From Mesorhizobium sp. L-2-11 (GTDB taxonomy: Bacteria > Pseudomonadota > Alphaproteobacteria > Rhizobiales > Rhizobiaceae), in the NCBI RefSeq assembly GCF_016756595.1, contig NZ_AP023257.1, positions 5,224,001 to 5,288,000 on the forward strand: a stretch of DNA of 64,000 bases. Reading direction: 5' to 3'. The translations under genes were made by a program, and so were the position numbers. Below are positions 47,653 through 58,285 of this stretch, in pieces; positions within the stretch are counted from its first letter, which is position 1, and each line of letters begins with the position of its first letter. The notes beneath the pieces are model-generated. The model saw only the letters and a list, made by a program, of their open reading frames with translations. It was not told where the DNA came from and made no database searches.

Positions 47653-48308
47653 TTTGAACCTCAGGTTGCGATATGAGACGTGTCGGCATCTCGATGAGAC
47701 TAGATTCTTTGTCTTTTGGCGATTGATATTTTCGTTAATCCTGTTTGACCTTCAGAATCTTCGGTGCCTATTGTCATACACTGCCTTCGTTTCAAGCGTT
47801 TTTCTGTCGACCGGCGGGAGTGTTTCGTTTGTTTCAGCGGCACGCGCGATGAGGCGGGGCGCATTTTTGTGGATGGTTGTGGGTCCCGAGTCGCTTGCTC
47901 CGGATCAAGAACGATCCAGTCGACAAGATTGCGAACACTCTGGCGCGTAGCCGAGCGGCCCCGAACGAATGGAATGCCGCCTGCAATCTCGCGAAGTGTC
48001 CTTTCCGCGCCGTTCGATCGACAGGTCCTGGCGCGGCGCTGCGCGGCCGGTGGTGATCCATATGGTCACCGATCCTGAACGAGAACAGCACGAGCGAAGG
48101 CAAGCCGAGCTTGTCCGGCTGCTGCTGGAGGCGAGCACGAGCACCGACGAGCACTGATGCGGTGATTTTGTAACTAACGCCAAAGCTGTTCCTGCGAGGC
48201 CCCAACACGGCCTGAGCAGGTCTTGCCTGCGCCATTAGCGGGCGTCCGCAGCAAACGCTACTGCGTGCCTACCGCGCTCGCCGCCTCATCGGGCGGGCCG
48301 CCGGCGCC
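47653..48308. other. Intergenic stretch with a duplicated promoter segment
   Basis: The first 190 bases copy the region upstream of the oxidoreductase gene (51089-51280). The remaining 450 bases hold short open frames only, such as 47969-48157 plus, which has no recognisable motif. No further gene is supported. Confidence 0.5.
47788..47839 (-). promoter_or_regulatory. Operator-like motif, copy A (upstream of truncated oxidoreductase)
   Basis: On the minus strand GAAAC-N4-GAAAC (47835-47822) followed after a fixed spacing by GAAAAACG and TGAAACG. Base-for-base spacing is the same as in copies B and C. It lies about 175 bases upstream of the truncated gene's start. Confidence 0.6.
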
Positions 48309-48938
48309 CTAGTACGCGAGTGCGGGGAGCTGACCGGACAGGGGGGTGGCTAGCTGCTTGAGCATGAAGTCGGCGACGTCGGCGCGAGAAATGCGGGTGC
48401 CGCCGCTTGGCAGACCGTTGGGAGCGACGCGATAAATTCCCGTATGTGGCCCGTTCGTCAGCGCCATCGGACGGATCGCGATCCAGTCGAGCGAGGATCG
48501 CTTGAGGTGTTCAACGGCCAGCCGATGGTCGGCGAGCGTGTCGCGAATGGCGAGCCTTACCGCCCAGGCGAGCAGGGCCGTCAGTGGGTGACGGGAGCCT
48601 TCTGACAGCACTCCATAGTTCGAGAGGGCGATGAGCCGGCGCACGCCAGCTTCCGTCATTGCCCAAACGATGTTGGCGGTCGCAGTGGAGTAGAGCCGCG
48701 TCGGCCCACGGCGGTTGTCGCTGCCCAGAGCGCTCACGACAATGTCGTGGCCGGGGACGGCGGCGAGGACATCGTCCATGTTGGTTGCGTCACCGCGAAA
48801 GACGGTCAGGCGCTCGTAGCCTGATGGCAGGGACGACGGGTCGCGGGCGAAGGCGGTGACATGATGGCCCTCGTCGAGGGCCTGCTGCACAACAAGGCGC
48901 CCAACGCCCCGGCTGGCGCCGATGATCAGGAGGTTCAT
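48309..48938 (-). CDS. NAD(P)-binding SDR/NmrA-like oxidoreductase
   Basis: 209 residues from the ATG at 48938; AAGGA is eight bases upstream, so the ATG at 48944 is too close to it. Rossmann motif LLIIGASRGVGRLVVQQAL, then VSALGSDNRRGPTRLYS and RLIALSNYGVL. This matches atypical short-chain dehydrogenases of the NAD(P)H-binding (PF13460) group, often acting as flavin reductases or redox sensors. Substrate unknown. Followed upstream on the same strand by the DUF924 gene, 30 bases away, so possibly one operon. Confidence 0.85.
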   Translation of the reverse strand: MNLLIIGASRGVGRLVVQQALDEGHHVTAFARDPSSLPSGYERLTVFRGDATNMDDVLAAVPGHDIVVSALGSDNRRGPTRLYSTATANIVWAMTEAGVRRLIALSNYGVLSEGSRHPLTALLAWAVRLAIRDTLADHRLAVEHLKRSSLDWIAIRPMALTNGPHTGIYRVAPNGLPSGGTRISRADVADFMLKQLATPLSGQLPALAY

Positions 48939-48968
48939 GGTCATATCCTTTGTGGTTGGGCGATCCGC

Positions 48969-49598
48969 TCAGCCGGCGAAACCGCCCTCATCGAGAAACC
49001 GCTGCTCGTCCGGCCGCATGGGGCGGCCGAGGATCGGGTTGCAATGTGGGAAACGGCCGAAGCGCCGGATAATGTCGCGATGGTGCTGCGCCCGCTGGTG
49101 CTGTGCCGCTCCGAATTCGCGTGCAAGCTCCACAGAGCGATCCTGCGCCGCGAGTTGCTCGGCATGCGCGTAAGGCAGTCCAAAGAACATCGCGAGAATG
49201 GGGTGGACCAGGCGCTGGTGGCCCGCCTCGATGGCTGCTCCGGCGATCTCGATCGCGCCAGCGTCCGTGGCGTACATGCGCGGAGTACCGCGGAAGGCGT
49301 TTCGCGGAAACTGATCGAGCAGCAGGAGCAGCGCGAGCGATCCGTAGGCGGTCGCCGCCCAGTCCTCCAGCTCGCCTCGCGCCGCTCGCTCATGGAGCGG
49401 CAGGAAGCTGTCGCGGAACTCGCGGTCGAAGTCCGGTCTCGCAGCGAACCATTCCTGAGGGCCGGCGCGCCACCAGTACTCGATGACGCCGATGGCCTCG
49501 GCGGGAACGTGCTTCGGATTTGGCGCCGGAACGATGTTCCGCTCGAGGACGGGGAGGTCGTGCGGCTCGTGCCGCAGCAAGGGTGTAGTCGCGGTCAT
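48969..49598 (-). CDS. DUF924 family protein
   Basis: 209 residues, ATG 49598 with AAGGA upstream. DUF924 hallmarks: VIEYWWRAGPQEWFAARPDFD, LLLLDQFPRNAFRGTPRMYA (the conserved DQFPRN core) and the C-terminal GRFPHCNPILGRP. The fold is helical and TPR-like; no enzymatic role is established. It lies between the FAD oxidoreductase and the SDR-like gene on the same strand. Confidence 0.88.
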   Translation of the reverse strand: MTATTPLLRHEPHDLPVLERNIVPAPNPKHVPAEAIGVIEYWWRAGPQEWFAARPDFDREFRDSFLPLHERAARGELEDWAATAYGSLALLLLLDQFPRNAFRGTPRMYATDAGAIEIAGAAIEAGHQRLVHPILAMFFGLPYAHAEQLAAQDRSVELAREFGAAQHQRAQHHRDIIRRFGRFPHCNPILGRPMRPDEQRFLDEGGFAG

Positions 49599-49705
49599 CG
49601 GTTATCCTTCACAAATGCAATCTGGGGCGGAGGGGCTGTTACGAGCGCGCGCCACGGGCCTGTCCGCCTCGGCGCGACCCAAGGACGGACAGGCTCTGCC
49701 TCGGC

Positions 49706-51088
49706 TTACGGCCGGATGTTGTGGTTGACGCGGAAGAGGTTGGCCGGATCGTATCTGCGCTTGACCGCGACGAGCCGCTCATAGTTGGCGCCGTAGGCGG
49801 CCCGTATGCGCGCTTCGCCTTCATCATCCATCATGAAGTTGATATAGGCGCCACCATGCGGGTTGTGCTTGTGCACCGCGGCCCAATACTCGCTTGCCCA
49901 GCGCCTCAGCTCCGGCGCCTTCGTCGGGTCGGGGTCGATGCCGGCGATAACCATGGACCAACGCGCTCGCCGCGCTCCCCAGGCGGTGGCGTCCGGAGCC
50001 ACTTCCTGGGCCGCTCCGTCGATGGGGTAGAGATGCATCAACGACAGCTCGCTCGGGGTCTTCGAGCCATGCTCGGCATGGGCAGCGATGGCCGCATCCG
50101 ACAGCTCGTCGACATAATCGCCCTTCCAGTACCACTGCAGGCCCTTCGGCAGCAGCGGATCAAACAGCGCCTGCAGATCGACGAAGGGCATCTGCATCAT
50201 ACCGTCCATCAGAGGCCTGGGAAGCGCGTCGCGCACGGGCTGCATCGCCCGGATGCCGTCCTCCTCCGCGCCGTTGTAGCAACTGATCAGCGCGCAGATG
50301 CGCCTTCCCCAGATCTCGCGCGGGAAAGGGTCGCAGGATGGCACCGTCTTGATGCCGAAGAACATCCCGAGCTCTCGCGGCGCTCCGGGCAGGAAGTCAC
50401 GGTACCAGCGCATGATCTCTGCGGCATGCTCGATGTCGAAGAAGATCGGCCCGGCATAGACATCCTTCGCCGGATGCGCCTGAAATGTGAAGCGCGTCAC
50501 GACGCCGAAGTTGCCGCCGCCGCCGCGCAGCGCCCAGAACAGCTCCGGGTGTTCGTCCTCACTTGCCGTCACCACGCTGCCGTCGGCCAGCACGACCTCG
50601 GCCGCAAGCAGATTGTCGATGGTGAGGCCGTGCTTGCGCGTTAGATGGCCGGTGCCGCCGCCCAGCGTCAGCCCGGCGATGCCTGTGGTCGAGACGAGGC
50701 CAGCCGGCACCGCCAGCCCATGAGCGCTAGTGGCACGGTCGACATCGCCTTGGGTGCAGCCGGCCTCGACGCGGACCGTGCTGGTCCTGGGATCAATATC
50801 GACCCGTTTCATCGGCGACATGTCGATGACCATTCCGCCGTCGCAACTGCCGAGGCCTGGACCATTGTGGCCGCCACCGCGAATGGCAACAAGCAAATGC
50901 TTCTCTCGGGCATGGTTGACTGCCGCGACGACGTCGGCGACCTCGGCGCAGGGGACGATCCAGCGCGGCCGCTTGTCGATCATGGCGTTGTAGAGCCCGC
51001 GAGCCTCTTCATAGGCCGGATGGTTTTGGTCAATAAGGCTCGCGCGGAGCCGGTCGGGGAAATCGTGCGAAGTAACTGGCTTATCCAT
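49706..51088 (-). CDS. FAD-linked oxidoreductase (berberine bridge enzyme family)
   Basis: 460 residues, ATG 51088 with GAGGG upstream. FAD_binding_4 domain: VAIRGGGHNGPGLGSCDGGM (residues 66-85, His being the covalent flavin site), GGGTGHLTRKHGLTIDNLLA. The BBE C-terminal segment is YERLVAVKRRYDPANLFRVN. Such enzymes oxidise sugars or alkaloid-like substrates with oxygen. Its promoter region carries motif copy B, and a truncated copy of gene and promoter lies at 47467-47850. Cytoplasmic; no signal peptide seen. Confidence 0.9.
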   Translation of the reverse strand: MDKPVTSHDFPDRLRASLIDQNHPAYEEARGLYNAMIDKRPRWIVPCAEVADVVAAVNHAREKHLLVAIRGGGHNGPGLGSCDGGMVIDMSPMKRVDIDPRTSTVRVEAGCTQGDVDRATSAHGLAVPAGLVSTTGIAGLTLGGGTGHLTRKHGLTIDNLLAAEVVLADGSVVTASEDEHPELFWALRGGGGNFGVVTRFTFQAHPAKDVYAGPIFFDIEHAAEIMRWYRDFLPGAPRELGMFFGIKTVPSCDPFPREIWGRRICALISCYNGAEEDGIRAMQPVRDALPRPLMDGMMQMPFVDLQALFDPLLPKGLQWYWKGDYVDELSDAAIAAHAEHGSKTPSELSLMHLYPIDGAAQEVAPDATAWGARRARWSMVIAGIDPDPTKAPELRRWASEYWAAVHKHNPHGGAYINFMMDDEGEARIRAAYGANYERLVAVKRRYDPANLFRVNHNIRP

Positions 51089-51222
51089 ATTGAACCCTCA
51101 GGTTTCAGAGCAAGACGCGTAGACACTCGCCAAGACTAGATTGTTCATCCTGGGCGCCGGACATTTGCGCTTCGCCGGTTGAATCTGCCGCATCTGCGGC
51201 TCTTCTTGTCATACACCGCCTT

Positions 51223-51274
51223 CGTTTCAGACGTTTTTCTGTAGTGCGATGGGAGTGTTTCGTTTGTTTCAGCG
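51223..51274 (-). promoter_or_regulatory. Operator-like motif, copy B (upstream of FAD oxidoreductase)
   Basis: Minus-strand GAAAC-N4-GAAAC at 51270-51257, then GAAAAACG and TGAAACG after the same spacing as in the other copies. About 175 bases upstream of the oxidoreductase start. Confidence 0.65.
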
Positions 51275-51436
51275 CGCCTGACGGGTTGACAGGCGACATT
51301 TTGTGACTGCTCCAAATCGCTAGCTCGAGTCTTGGTATCCGCTGTGCTGTCCATGCCGTTCGTATTTTCGGCGGTTTTCTGGACCAACGGATAGAGTTTC
51401 GTTTCATGTCAGCGCTGGCGAAGACTGCTACGCGCC

Positions 51437-51482
51437 GAAACAGTTGAAACAAAACACGCACCGGCTGAATGTGTGCTGAAAC
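51437..51482 (+). promoter_or_regulatory. Operator-like motif, copy E (upstream of histidine kinase gene)
   Basis: Plus-strand GAAAC-AGTT-GAAAC at 51437-51450 followed by AAAACAC, and a further GAAAC at 51478-51482. The kinase ATG is at 51536. Same core as copies A-D but a different second half, suggesting autoregulation of the system. Confidence 0.55.
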
Positions 51483-51535
51483 AAAGAGGGGCTATTATAA
51501 GCCCTCGCGGCATCACGCGAACAAAGGGAACGACC

Positions 51536-54500
51536 ATGCGGCCTGATAATCCGGTGCCATCAACACACACAGGCTATGCGCTTTTTGACGCCAACCATGT
51601 TCTCGTCGACAGCAATCCGGGGATATTCGGAAGCCGGCGGCTCGACCGCGGCGAGATGCAGCCTACGGACGCCATTGCCGCCGTCGCCGAAGCCCTTTCA
51701 CATCTAAAGAGTTTCGACGGACGCCCCATCGAGCCGGGCAACGCATTCGTTGAAAGCGCCGCGGCGCGATGGACGCAAATCGACAACGCTCCAGTTGAAG
51801 CTGAGACATTGGATGGCAGGTGGAAGTTGCTCACCGCACATCCTCGGCCGGATGGCGGCATGGCCCTGGTAAGCGTCGACATTACCGAGATGAAGCGAGC
51901 GCAAATCGCGCACCAGGAGAACGCCGAGATATTCCGCTGCATCACGGACAGTCACCCGCTGCCGGTTTGGGTGGTGGACTCAGGAAGCGGGCAGATCCTC
52001 TACGAAAGCCTCGATGCCTCCAAACTGCTTGGCCGAAAATGGACGCCGAACGAGCCGCAATTCCTGACGGATCATTTCGTGAATTCTGGCGAATTCGATG
52101 AAATCAGTTCTCTCGCCAGCAACAGCGAGATCGTCCGGGATCACGAAATCCAGCTTAGAAACACCAGCGGATCGGCCGTCTGGTGTTCGACCAACTGCCG
52201 TCGCGGCGTCTACGGCGGGCGCCCCTCGCTCATCATCGGCGTATTGGACATCACGGAACGCAAGCAGCGCGAGGATCTGTTCGGTTTTCTGATCAAGCAT
52301 CACCCGTTGCCGGTATGGATGAACGATGCAAGCTCGGGGGAACTCATCTACCAGAGCAATGCTGCCGAACGGCTGCTTGGATGGAGCAAAAAGGCGCAAC
52401 GCGAGACGGTGCGGCTCGGCGACTACTTTGTCGACCCGGAGAAACACCGGGAAATCAATCGGGAACTCATGCAAAAGGGCGTCGTCGAAAATTGCGAGGT
52501 GCTGCTTAAAAGACCCGACGGCCAGGAGTTCTGGGCCACGGGCAATCTCAGGATCGTCGAGTTCCAGGGCCGGCGAGTGGTTCTCGCCGGCATCGCCGAT
52601 GTGACCAAGCAGAAGAAGCGTGACGGCGAAGTCGCCGCGGCGCGGGAGATGCTCGCAGACGCCGTTGAATCACTCTCCGAGGGATTTGCGCTGTACGACG
52701 AAGATCACCGCCTGGTCATGTGCAACAGCCTTTACCGCGAACTGAACCACCCGGTGCGGGATCTCGTTGAACCGGGTGTGGAATGGAACGAACTCCTTCG
52801 CGAATCAGCCAAACGCGGCGTGTACCGCAATGCGATTGGGCGCGAGGATGAGTGGCTCGACGAGCGGCTCCAAAGCCGGATCGAGTTCCACTCCCATTTC
52901 GAGGTGCCCCTCTCCGACGGCAAATGGCACTCGGTATCGATACATCCCACCGATCTTGGCGGCTTCGTCGTAACGCGTGCCGACATCAGCGAGCGCAAGA
53001 AGGCCGAGGCTTTCGAGCGCGACGCCACGACACTGCTGCAAAAGGTGCTCGATGCCTGCCCCTCGCCGATACGCATGACCACGTTCGAGGGACAAACGCT
53101 CTACCGCAATCCTGCCACCAGAGATCTCTACGCCGACCGTCCTCGGATAACCGACCACTATGTCGATCCAGACAAAAGCGCGATATTGGAGCGTACCCTG
53201 ATCGAAAAGGGCAGGATCGACGATTTTCGGGTCCAGCAGTACGACACCGAGAACAAGGCCTTCTGGGCTTCGATTTCCGCTCGCCTGATCGATTTTCAGG
53301 GAAGGCAGGTGATAGTGTCGAACACGACTGATATCACCGACATGATCACCGCCCAGCAAGAAACGCGCAAGGCAAACGAGCGGCTGATCGACGCGATCGA
53401 ATCTCTGGCCGAAGGGTTTGCCCTCTACGACAGGAACGATTGCCTGGTGCTGGCCAACAGCAGGTACCGCCAGATGCACGCGATAAGCGCGGATGTGCTC
53501 GTTCCCGGGGTGAACTGGTTCGATTTCCTCCGCGTGACCGCAGAGCGCAACCAGTTTCCGGTTCCACGCGACAAGATCGACGACTGGCTTGCCGAGCGGG
53601 CACGGGACCGCCGCGAATTCCGGCAACAGGAATTCCGTCATACGGACGGGCGTTGGTTTTTCGTCTCGAACTGTCCGACCCGCGAAGGCGGGTTCGTGGT
53701 CACCCGTGTCGACATTACAGAGCGCAAGCGGGCCGAGGAGGCCGCCAAGGAAGCGGATGAACTGGTCCGTAAAGTCCTCGAAGCCTGCCCCGTCAACATC
53801 CAGATGACCCGCGCGCATGACGGCAAGCTGCTCTACCGCAGCCCCGCCACCGTTGATCTGCTCGGCGACGTCACCAGCGCCGTCGACTATTATGTCGATC
53901 CTTCAGAGCGGCGGCGATACGTCGAGCGGCTGCTCGCGACGGGGTCGGTCGACGATTTCGAAACCCAGCTCAAACGCAAGGACGGTGGAACCTGCTGGTG
54001 CTCGATTTCGTCTCGGCTGATCGATTACCACGGGGAGAAGGTGATCGTTTCCCACGCCTACGATCTCACCGACCGCATCGAAATGCAGCAGGAATTGGAG
54101 CGGCAGCGCGAGACGCTGCACCAGAACGAAAAAATGTCGGCGCTCGGTGGATTGCTGGCCGGGGTGGCACATGAGCTCAACAATCCGCTCTCGGTGGTGC
54201 TTGGCCTGTCATCGCTGTTGAAGGAGACCGCTTCCGACGCCAAGGTGGTGGAACGAGCCGACAAGATAAGCAAGGCAGCCGAACGCTGCGCCAGGATCGT
54301 CAAGACTTTCCTGGCCATGGCCAGACAGCAGCCGACGCGAACCTCAAACGTTGTGATCGATGACATTGTTTCCGAAGCGGTGGAAGTGGCGAGCTATTCG
54401 ATTCGATCGTCGGACATCGGGCTTTCAGTTCATCTTGAGCCTGGTCTTCCCCCGATCTGGGCGGATCCCGATCAGCTTGGCCAGGTGCTGATCAACTTGC

Positions 54501-55225
54501 TTGTCAATGCAGAACAGGCGTTGCACGGCTGGGAAGGACGACGGGCAATCACCGTTTCAACGCGGCTTCATCCCACAACCGGCAACATAGTCGTCAGCGT
54601 TGCCGACACGGGTCCGGGAATTCCCAAAGAGATACTTCCCCGCATTTTCGAGCCATTCTTCACGACCAAGGAGATTGGGGCAGGGACTGGGATCGGGCTA
54701 TCCTTCTGTCATCGGATCGTTCAATCCCATGGAGGAACCATCGAAGTCGACTCCCCCGAGGGGGGTGGCTCGACCTTCATACTCTCGCTGCCTGCTTCGG
54801 ACCGTCTCGACGAAGAAACCGAAACGGCCGAAGACGAGCTGCCGAATTCAACCGGCATTGCTTGTCTGGTGGTGGACGACGAAGAGGAAGTGGGTGAGCT
54901 GGTTGCTGAGGTGCTCAGGCGAGATGGTTTCAACGTCACCATTGCCAGATCTGGCGAAGAAGCGCTGCTGCACCTCAAGAACCGCACTTTCGCGCTGATC
55001 CTGAGCGATCTGAAGATGCCTGATATGGACGGAAGGGGATTGTTCGACCAGATTGCCAAGCTCCATCCGGCCGAGCTCGACAGGTTGGCCTTCCTGACGG
55101 GGGACACGATCAGTCCGGACGCGCAGATGTTCCTGCGCGCCGCGAAACGGCCCTATCTTGAGAAACCGATCAAACCGAACGAACTCCGTTCGTTTGTCTC
55201 AAATCTGGTCAACAACAATACTTGA
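51536..55225 (+). CDS. Soluble hybrid histidine kinase with about seven PAS domains and a receiver
   Basis: 1229 residues from the ATG at 51536 (AGGGAA upstream). No membrane segment is apparent. PAS units occupy about 12-110, 125-245, 246-365, 366-490, 491-610, 611-735 and 736-860; units 4 and 6 share the PAS_7 pattern EGFALYDxxxxLVxxNSxYR. A coiled segment precedes HisKA with [20 protein letters not shown] (His879). The ATPase domain has [18 protein letters not shown] and [15 protein letters not shown]-terminal receiver has [13 protein letters not shown] (Asp1158). Signal unknown, presumably cytoplasmic redox or ligand input. The cognate regulator probably is the next gene. Confidence 0.92.
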   Translation: MRPDNPVPSTHTGYALFDANHVLVDSNPGIFGSRRLDRGEMQPTDAIAAVAEALSHLKSFDGRPIEPGNAFVESAAARWTQIDNAPVEAETLDGRWKLLTAHPRPDGGMALVSVDITEMKRAQIAHQENAEIFRCITDSHPLPVWVVDSGSGQILYESLDASKLLGRKWTPNEPQFLTDHFVNSGEFDEISSLASNSEIVRDHEIQLRNTSGSAVWCSTNCRRGVYGGRPSLIIGVLDITERKQREDLFGFLIKHHPLPVWMNDASSGELIYQSNAAERLLGWSKKAQRETVRLGDYFVDPEKHREINRELMQKGVVENCEVLLKRPDGQEFWATGNLRIVEFQGRRVVLAGIADVTKQKKRDGEVAAAREMLADAVESLSEGFALYDEDHRLVMCNSLYRELNHPVRDLVEPGVEWNELLRESAKRGVYRNAIGREDEWLDERLQSRIEFHSHFEVPLSDGKWHSVSIHPTDLGGFVVTRADISERKKAEAFERDATTLLQKVLDACPSPIRMTTFEGQTLYRNPATRDLYADRPRITDHYVDPDKSAILERTLIEKGRIDDFRVQQYDTENKAFWASISARLIDFQGRQVIVSNTTDITDMITAQQETRKANERLIDAIESLAEGFALYDRNDCLVLANSRYRQMHAISADVLVPGVNWFDFLRVTAERNQFPVPRDKIDDWLAERARDRREFRQQEFRHTDGRWFFVSNCPTREGGFVVTRVDITERKRAEEAAKEADELVRKVLEACPVNIQMTRAHDGKLLYRSPATVDLLGDVTSAVDYYVDPSERRRYVERLLATGSVDDFETQLKRKDGGTCWCSISSRLIDYHGEKVIVSHAYDLTDRIEMQQELERQRETLHQNEKMSALGGLLAGVAHELNNPLSVVLGLSSLLKETASDAKVVERADKISKAAERCARIVKTFLAMARQQPTRTSNVVIDDIVSEAVEVASYSIRSSDIGLSVHLEPGLPPIWADPDQLGQVLINLLVNAEQALHGWEGRRAITVSTRLHPTTGNIVVSVADTGPGIPKEILPRIFEPFFTTKEIGAGTGIGLSFCHRIVQSHGGTIEVDSPEGGGSTFILSLPASDRLDEETETAEDELPNSTGIACLVVDDEEEVGELVAEVLRRDGFNVTIARSGEEALLHLKNRTFALILSDLKMPDMDGRGLFDQIAKLHPAELDRLAFLTGDTISPDAQMFLRAAKRPYLEKPIKPNELRSFVSNLVNNNT

Positions 55226-55294
55226 CAGATCAGTTGATTTGCACGTCACTTTAGAGGCAACTTATCCATCAGGCTGGTTGCTCGGTGGTCGATT

Positions 55295-56008
55295 TTGACG
55301 ACGACGCACGCACACATAGTGGTCTGCGATGACGAACCGGATATCCGCTACACGGTGGCGGAATATCTGGAGCACCATGGCTATGCCGTGACACCGGCCA
55401 ATGCGGGGCCTGCCCTGCGTGAACTTATTGATAGCCAGCACGTCGATGTGGTCATATTGGACATCCGAATGCCAGGTGAGGACGGCCTCTCTCTGGCGCG
55501 ATATCTACGAGAGCACTCGGACGTTGCCATTATCATGCTGACCGGATCGGCGGAAATCGTCGACCGCGTTGTCGGATTGGAGATTGGCGCCGACGACTAC
55601 GTCGCGAAGCCCGTGGACCTGCGGGAGTTGCTGGCGCGGGTCAAGGCGGTGCTGCGCAGAACATCGGCGAGCGAACGAGTTGCGGAGAAAGCGAGGACTC
55701 CGGGCCCTCACCAGGTCCAGTTCGGCAAGTGCCGCTTCGACCCGGACGCACACAAATTATACAACGCCGAGGGGGCCGAAATAGCGATCACCCCGATGGA
55801 GTTCCGGCTTCTGAAAGTATTCAGCGAACATCGCGGACGCGTACTCAACCGCGATCAACTGCTCGAACTCGCCCATGACCGCGGGTGGGATCCCTTCGAT
55901 CGCAGCATCGACATTCGCGTTTCGCGCCTGCGGAAGAAAATCGAGGCCGATCCCTCGAAGCCGGAGGTGATCAGGACGATCCGCGGCATGGGTTACCTCT
56001 ACGCCTGA
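55295..56008 (+). CDS. OmpR/PhoB-family response regulator
   Basis: 237 residues from a TTG at 55295; no ATG fits. Receiver domain with acidic pair CDDEPDI, phosphorylation Asp56 in VVILDIRMPGEDG, Thr in IIMLTGSA and Lys in YVAKPVD. The C-terminal winged helix has ITPMEFRLLKVFSEHRGRVL and RSIDIRVSRLRKKIE, ending TIRGMGYLYA. It follows the hybrid kinase gene by 69 bases. A DNA-binding partner for the GAAAC-type motif in this region is a natural inference, because OmpR-type regulators bind paired direct repeats. Confidence 0.93.
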   Translation: MTTTHAHIVVCDDEPDIRYTVAEYLEHHGYAVTPANAGPALRELIDSQHVDVVILDIRMPGEDGLSLARYLREHSDVAIIMLTGSAEIVDRVVGLEIGADDYVAKPVDLRELLARVKAVLRRTSASERVAEKARTPGPHQVQFGKCRFDPDAHKLYNAEGAEIAITPMEFRLLKVFSEHRGRVLNRDQLLELAHDRGWDPFDRSIDIRVSRLRKKIEADPSKPEVIRTIRGMGYLYA

Positions 56009-56250
56009 GCGCGCCGCTGGCTGGTTGGACCAGCGCCTCGGCCCCTGCGGCTTATGCAGTTTGTGGCTCCAGGGGGATTGCCCTCTTAACCTCTGATCTC
56101 GGGTGCGTTTCCACTATGACGTGTGGAACTGAGGCGCACTTACCGGCCAAGCATGTCTTGTTTCAACCTGGGATTGCGTGTCGCAGCCGAGGTTGCGAGG
56201 CTGCGACACGTTTCCTCAGCCGACAACGACGCCGGCACCTTAAGCGCAGG

Positions 56251-57956
56251 TCAGAGCCGTTCGATGCCGAGAAAATCCGGCGCTCCCACCCAGGCAGCCT
56301 TGAAGCGCGCATCCATCTCTTCGGCGTCCGCTGCCCTGCCGGTCCTGCGGAAAACCTCGCGCAGGCCCCACAGCGCCCAGGCGTTGTTTGGCGTCTGCTT
56401 CAGGACATGCTCGAAAGCTGCCGCGGCCGCCTCGTGCTCGCCCATGGCCATGTGGACCGCGCCGAGCGTCTGGCGGACCGGATAATACCAGTAGGCCGGT
56501 TCCATGTAGGCAAGGCCGTCCTCGATCGCGACCGCCGCCTCAAGCTTGTTGCGCGCTTCCCGCAGGTTGCCCTGGCGCTGGGCAATGCGGGCCTCCACGA
56601 TCAGCGCGCTCAATTCCAGCAGGTCCGGTGCCGGAAGTCCTCCCGCCGTTTCCGTGGAAAAATCGGTCTCGGCAGCTAACTTGCGGATTGCGGCGGTCTC
56701 GGCGCGCGCCGCCTCGCTCGCACCCTTTGCGGCGAAGGCGACGCCCCGCGCATATCGCCAGGTTGCCTCGACATAAGGCAAGGCGTTTGCCGGCAGCGGC
56801 AGCGCGAGTATGGCCTCGGGATCGCTGTACTGGGCGTGCGCAAAATAGGTCGCCGCCTTGATCGGCTGCAGCCCGGCCACCTTTCTGGCCGTGTATTGGA
56901 GACGAGCGATTCGAGCTTTTTGCCCGCCTCGGCGATTGCCTCGACGTCGCCCGCCATCTGGGCGGAGGTCATCAGGAAATGCAGGTTGTGCGGATAATAG
57001 CCGTCCGTGTAGACACCGGGCGTGCTCTCCGGCGCTATGCCGACGCGCTCGAAATAGGCCTCGTCTGCTGCCACCGCCTCGCGGTTGATCTCCAGGCTGT
57101 CGATCCACCGGCCGACCTGGTGATAGATGTGCGCTGGCATGTGCACGATGTGTCCGGCGCCGGGCATGAGGGCGGCAAGCCGGTCGGCATGAGCTTCGGC
57201 CCTTTCCGGCGTCGTGGATGCTTCGACGGCATGGATATAGAGATGGATCGCACCGGCATGATCCGGATTGCGCGCCAGCACCCGCTCCAACGAGGCCACA
57301 AGCTTGACCGTGTCCGGCTTTGGCGTTGCTCCGCCGTCAAGCCAGTAGTCCCACGGCATCAGGTTCATAAGCGCGTCAGCGTAGAGCGTGGCGATCTCGT
57401 CGTCCTGCGGATGGCGGTCTGCCAGTTCCGCCATCGCCTCGGCATAGGCCTGGTTCAGGGCACCCTGATCGGCCGAACTATCGGCGCTGTAGCGATTGGA
57501 GAGCGCGGCGATAAGATCCTTTTCCCGGCTGGAGGCGAGGTGCGCCAGCTTGCGCGCCCGCGCGACGGCTTCGGCGGCATTCGCTGCCGCCTCCTGGCCC
57601 ATGCTGGCGTTGATGTTGGGGCCGAGCACGTAGGCCTCGCCCCAGAAACACATGGCGCAGGTCGGGTCCAGCTTTTGTGCGGCCCTGAAAGCGCGCTGCG
57701 CTTCGAGGTGGTTGAACGCCCACGCCCAGCGCAGGCCCTGGTCGAAATAGGCCTGCGCCAGCGGGTTGGCGGTGGTGACAGGATAGGAGTGGCTGCCGAG
57801 GTTTTCGAACAGCGGGACGCTTGCCGAATCCTCTGCAACCGCCGCCTTGGCCTGGCGGTGCGGAACGCCCGTCTCATGGGCGTTCGCGGCGGGCGCCGCC
57901 AGAAGGGCGGCCGCGCTCGCACAGGCCAGTAGCGGGAGCCTGAATGAAAGCTTCAT
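56251..57956 (-). pseudogene. Secreted TPR-type protein, frameshifted
   Basis: From 57956 the frame encodes a signal peptide (MKLSFRLPLLACASAAALLA, cleavage near PAANA) and helical repeats (AYFDQGLRWAWAFNHLEAQR, CAMCFWGEAYVLGPNIN, HIVHMPAHIYHQVGRW). At about 56893 an extra AC (in AATACACGG) shifts the frame; the adjacent frame continues with ARKVAGLQPIKAATYFAHAQ and further TPR-like repeats (YYPVRQTLGAVHMAMGEHE) to 56251. Combined length about 565 residues. Starts 3 bases after the DUF1127 stop, so one operon under motif copy C. Function unknown. The frameshift may be real or a sequencing error. Confidence 0.75.
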
Positions 57957-57959
57957 GGT

Positions 57960-58136
57960 TCAGCCCGCCTTGCCTTCTTGGCCGCTCTTCAGACCGCGGA
58001 CCACCAGACCAATCTCGGAGCGGCTGATCCCGATGTCCTTCAGGAGGGCATCGTCCATTGCCGCAAGGGTCCGTTCCGCCATGCGGTGAACCCGGTAATT
58101 CCGCAAAGAGCGGTAAGCTGCTCGCATTCTCGACAT
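57960..58136 (-). CDS. DUF1127 small protein, copy 1
   Basis: 58 residues: MSRMRAAYRSLRNYRVHR then ERTLAAMDDALLKDIGISRS and EIGLVVRGL, the full DUF1127 (YjiS-like) pattern with an arginine-rich start. These small basic proteins are abundant in Rhizobiales; some members are linked to RNA and phosphate or stress physiology, but the role of this one is not known. Followed after 3 bases by the TPR-type gene. Motif copy C lies 63-113 bases upstream. Confidence 0.85.
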   Translation of the reverse strand: MSRMRAAYRSLRNYRVHRMAERTLAAMDDALLKDIGISRSEIGLVVRGLKSGQEGKAG

Positions 58137-58198
58137 CGCAATACTCCATTGATTGGCGCCGCGGGATGCAGCGATGCCATTGGATTTAAACCATCGCT

Positions 58199-58249
58199 GT
58201 TTCAGGCGTTTTTCCGCGCCGAACTCGAAGTGTTTCGTTTGTTTCAGCG
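58199..58249 (-). promoter_or_regulatory. Operator-like motif, copy C (upstream of DUF1127 copy 1)
   Basis: Minus-strand GAAAC-N4-GAAAC at 58245-58232, then GGAAAAACG and CTGAAAC with the same spacing as copy B. Its centre is about 102 bases upstream of the DUF1127 start. Confidence 0.65.
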
Positions 58250-58285
58250 CCGAGCGGCAATGCGCTGAATGGTGGCGTGTGGCGC

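Larger units (their letters stand above)
51089..51535. other. Divergent regulatory region between oxidoreductase and histidine kinase genes
   Basis: About 450 bases without a gene. It holds motif copy B (51223-51274) facing the oxidoreductase gene, a GAAACGAAAC element near 51393-51403 (minus strand), and copy E (51437-51482) facing the kinase gene. The whole region looks like a shared control region of the two-component system. Confidence 0.6.

Noticed and set aside
47969..48157. Possible small gene encoding 62 residues on the plus strand.
   Set aside because: No ribosome site, no recognisable family and no support from neighbours.
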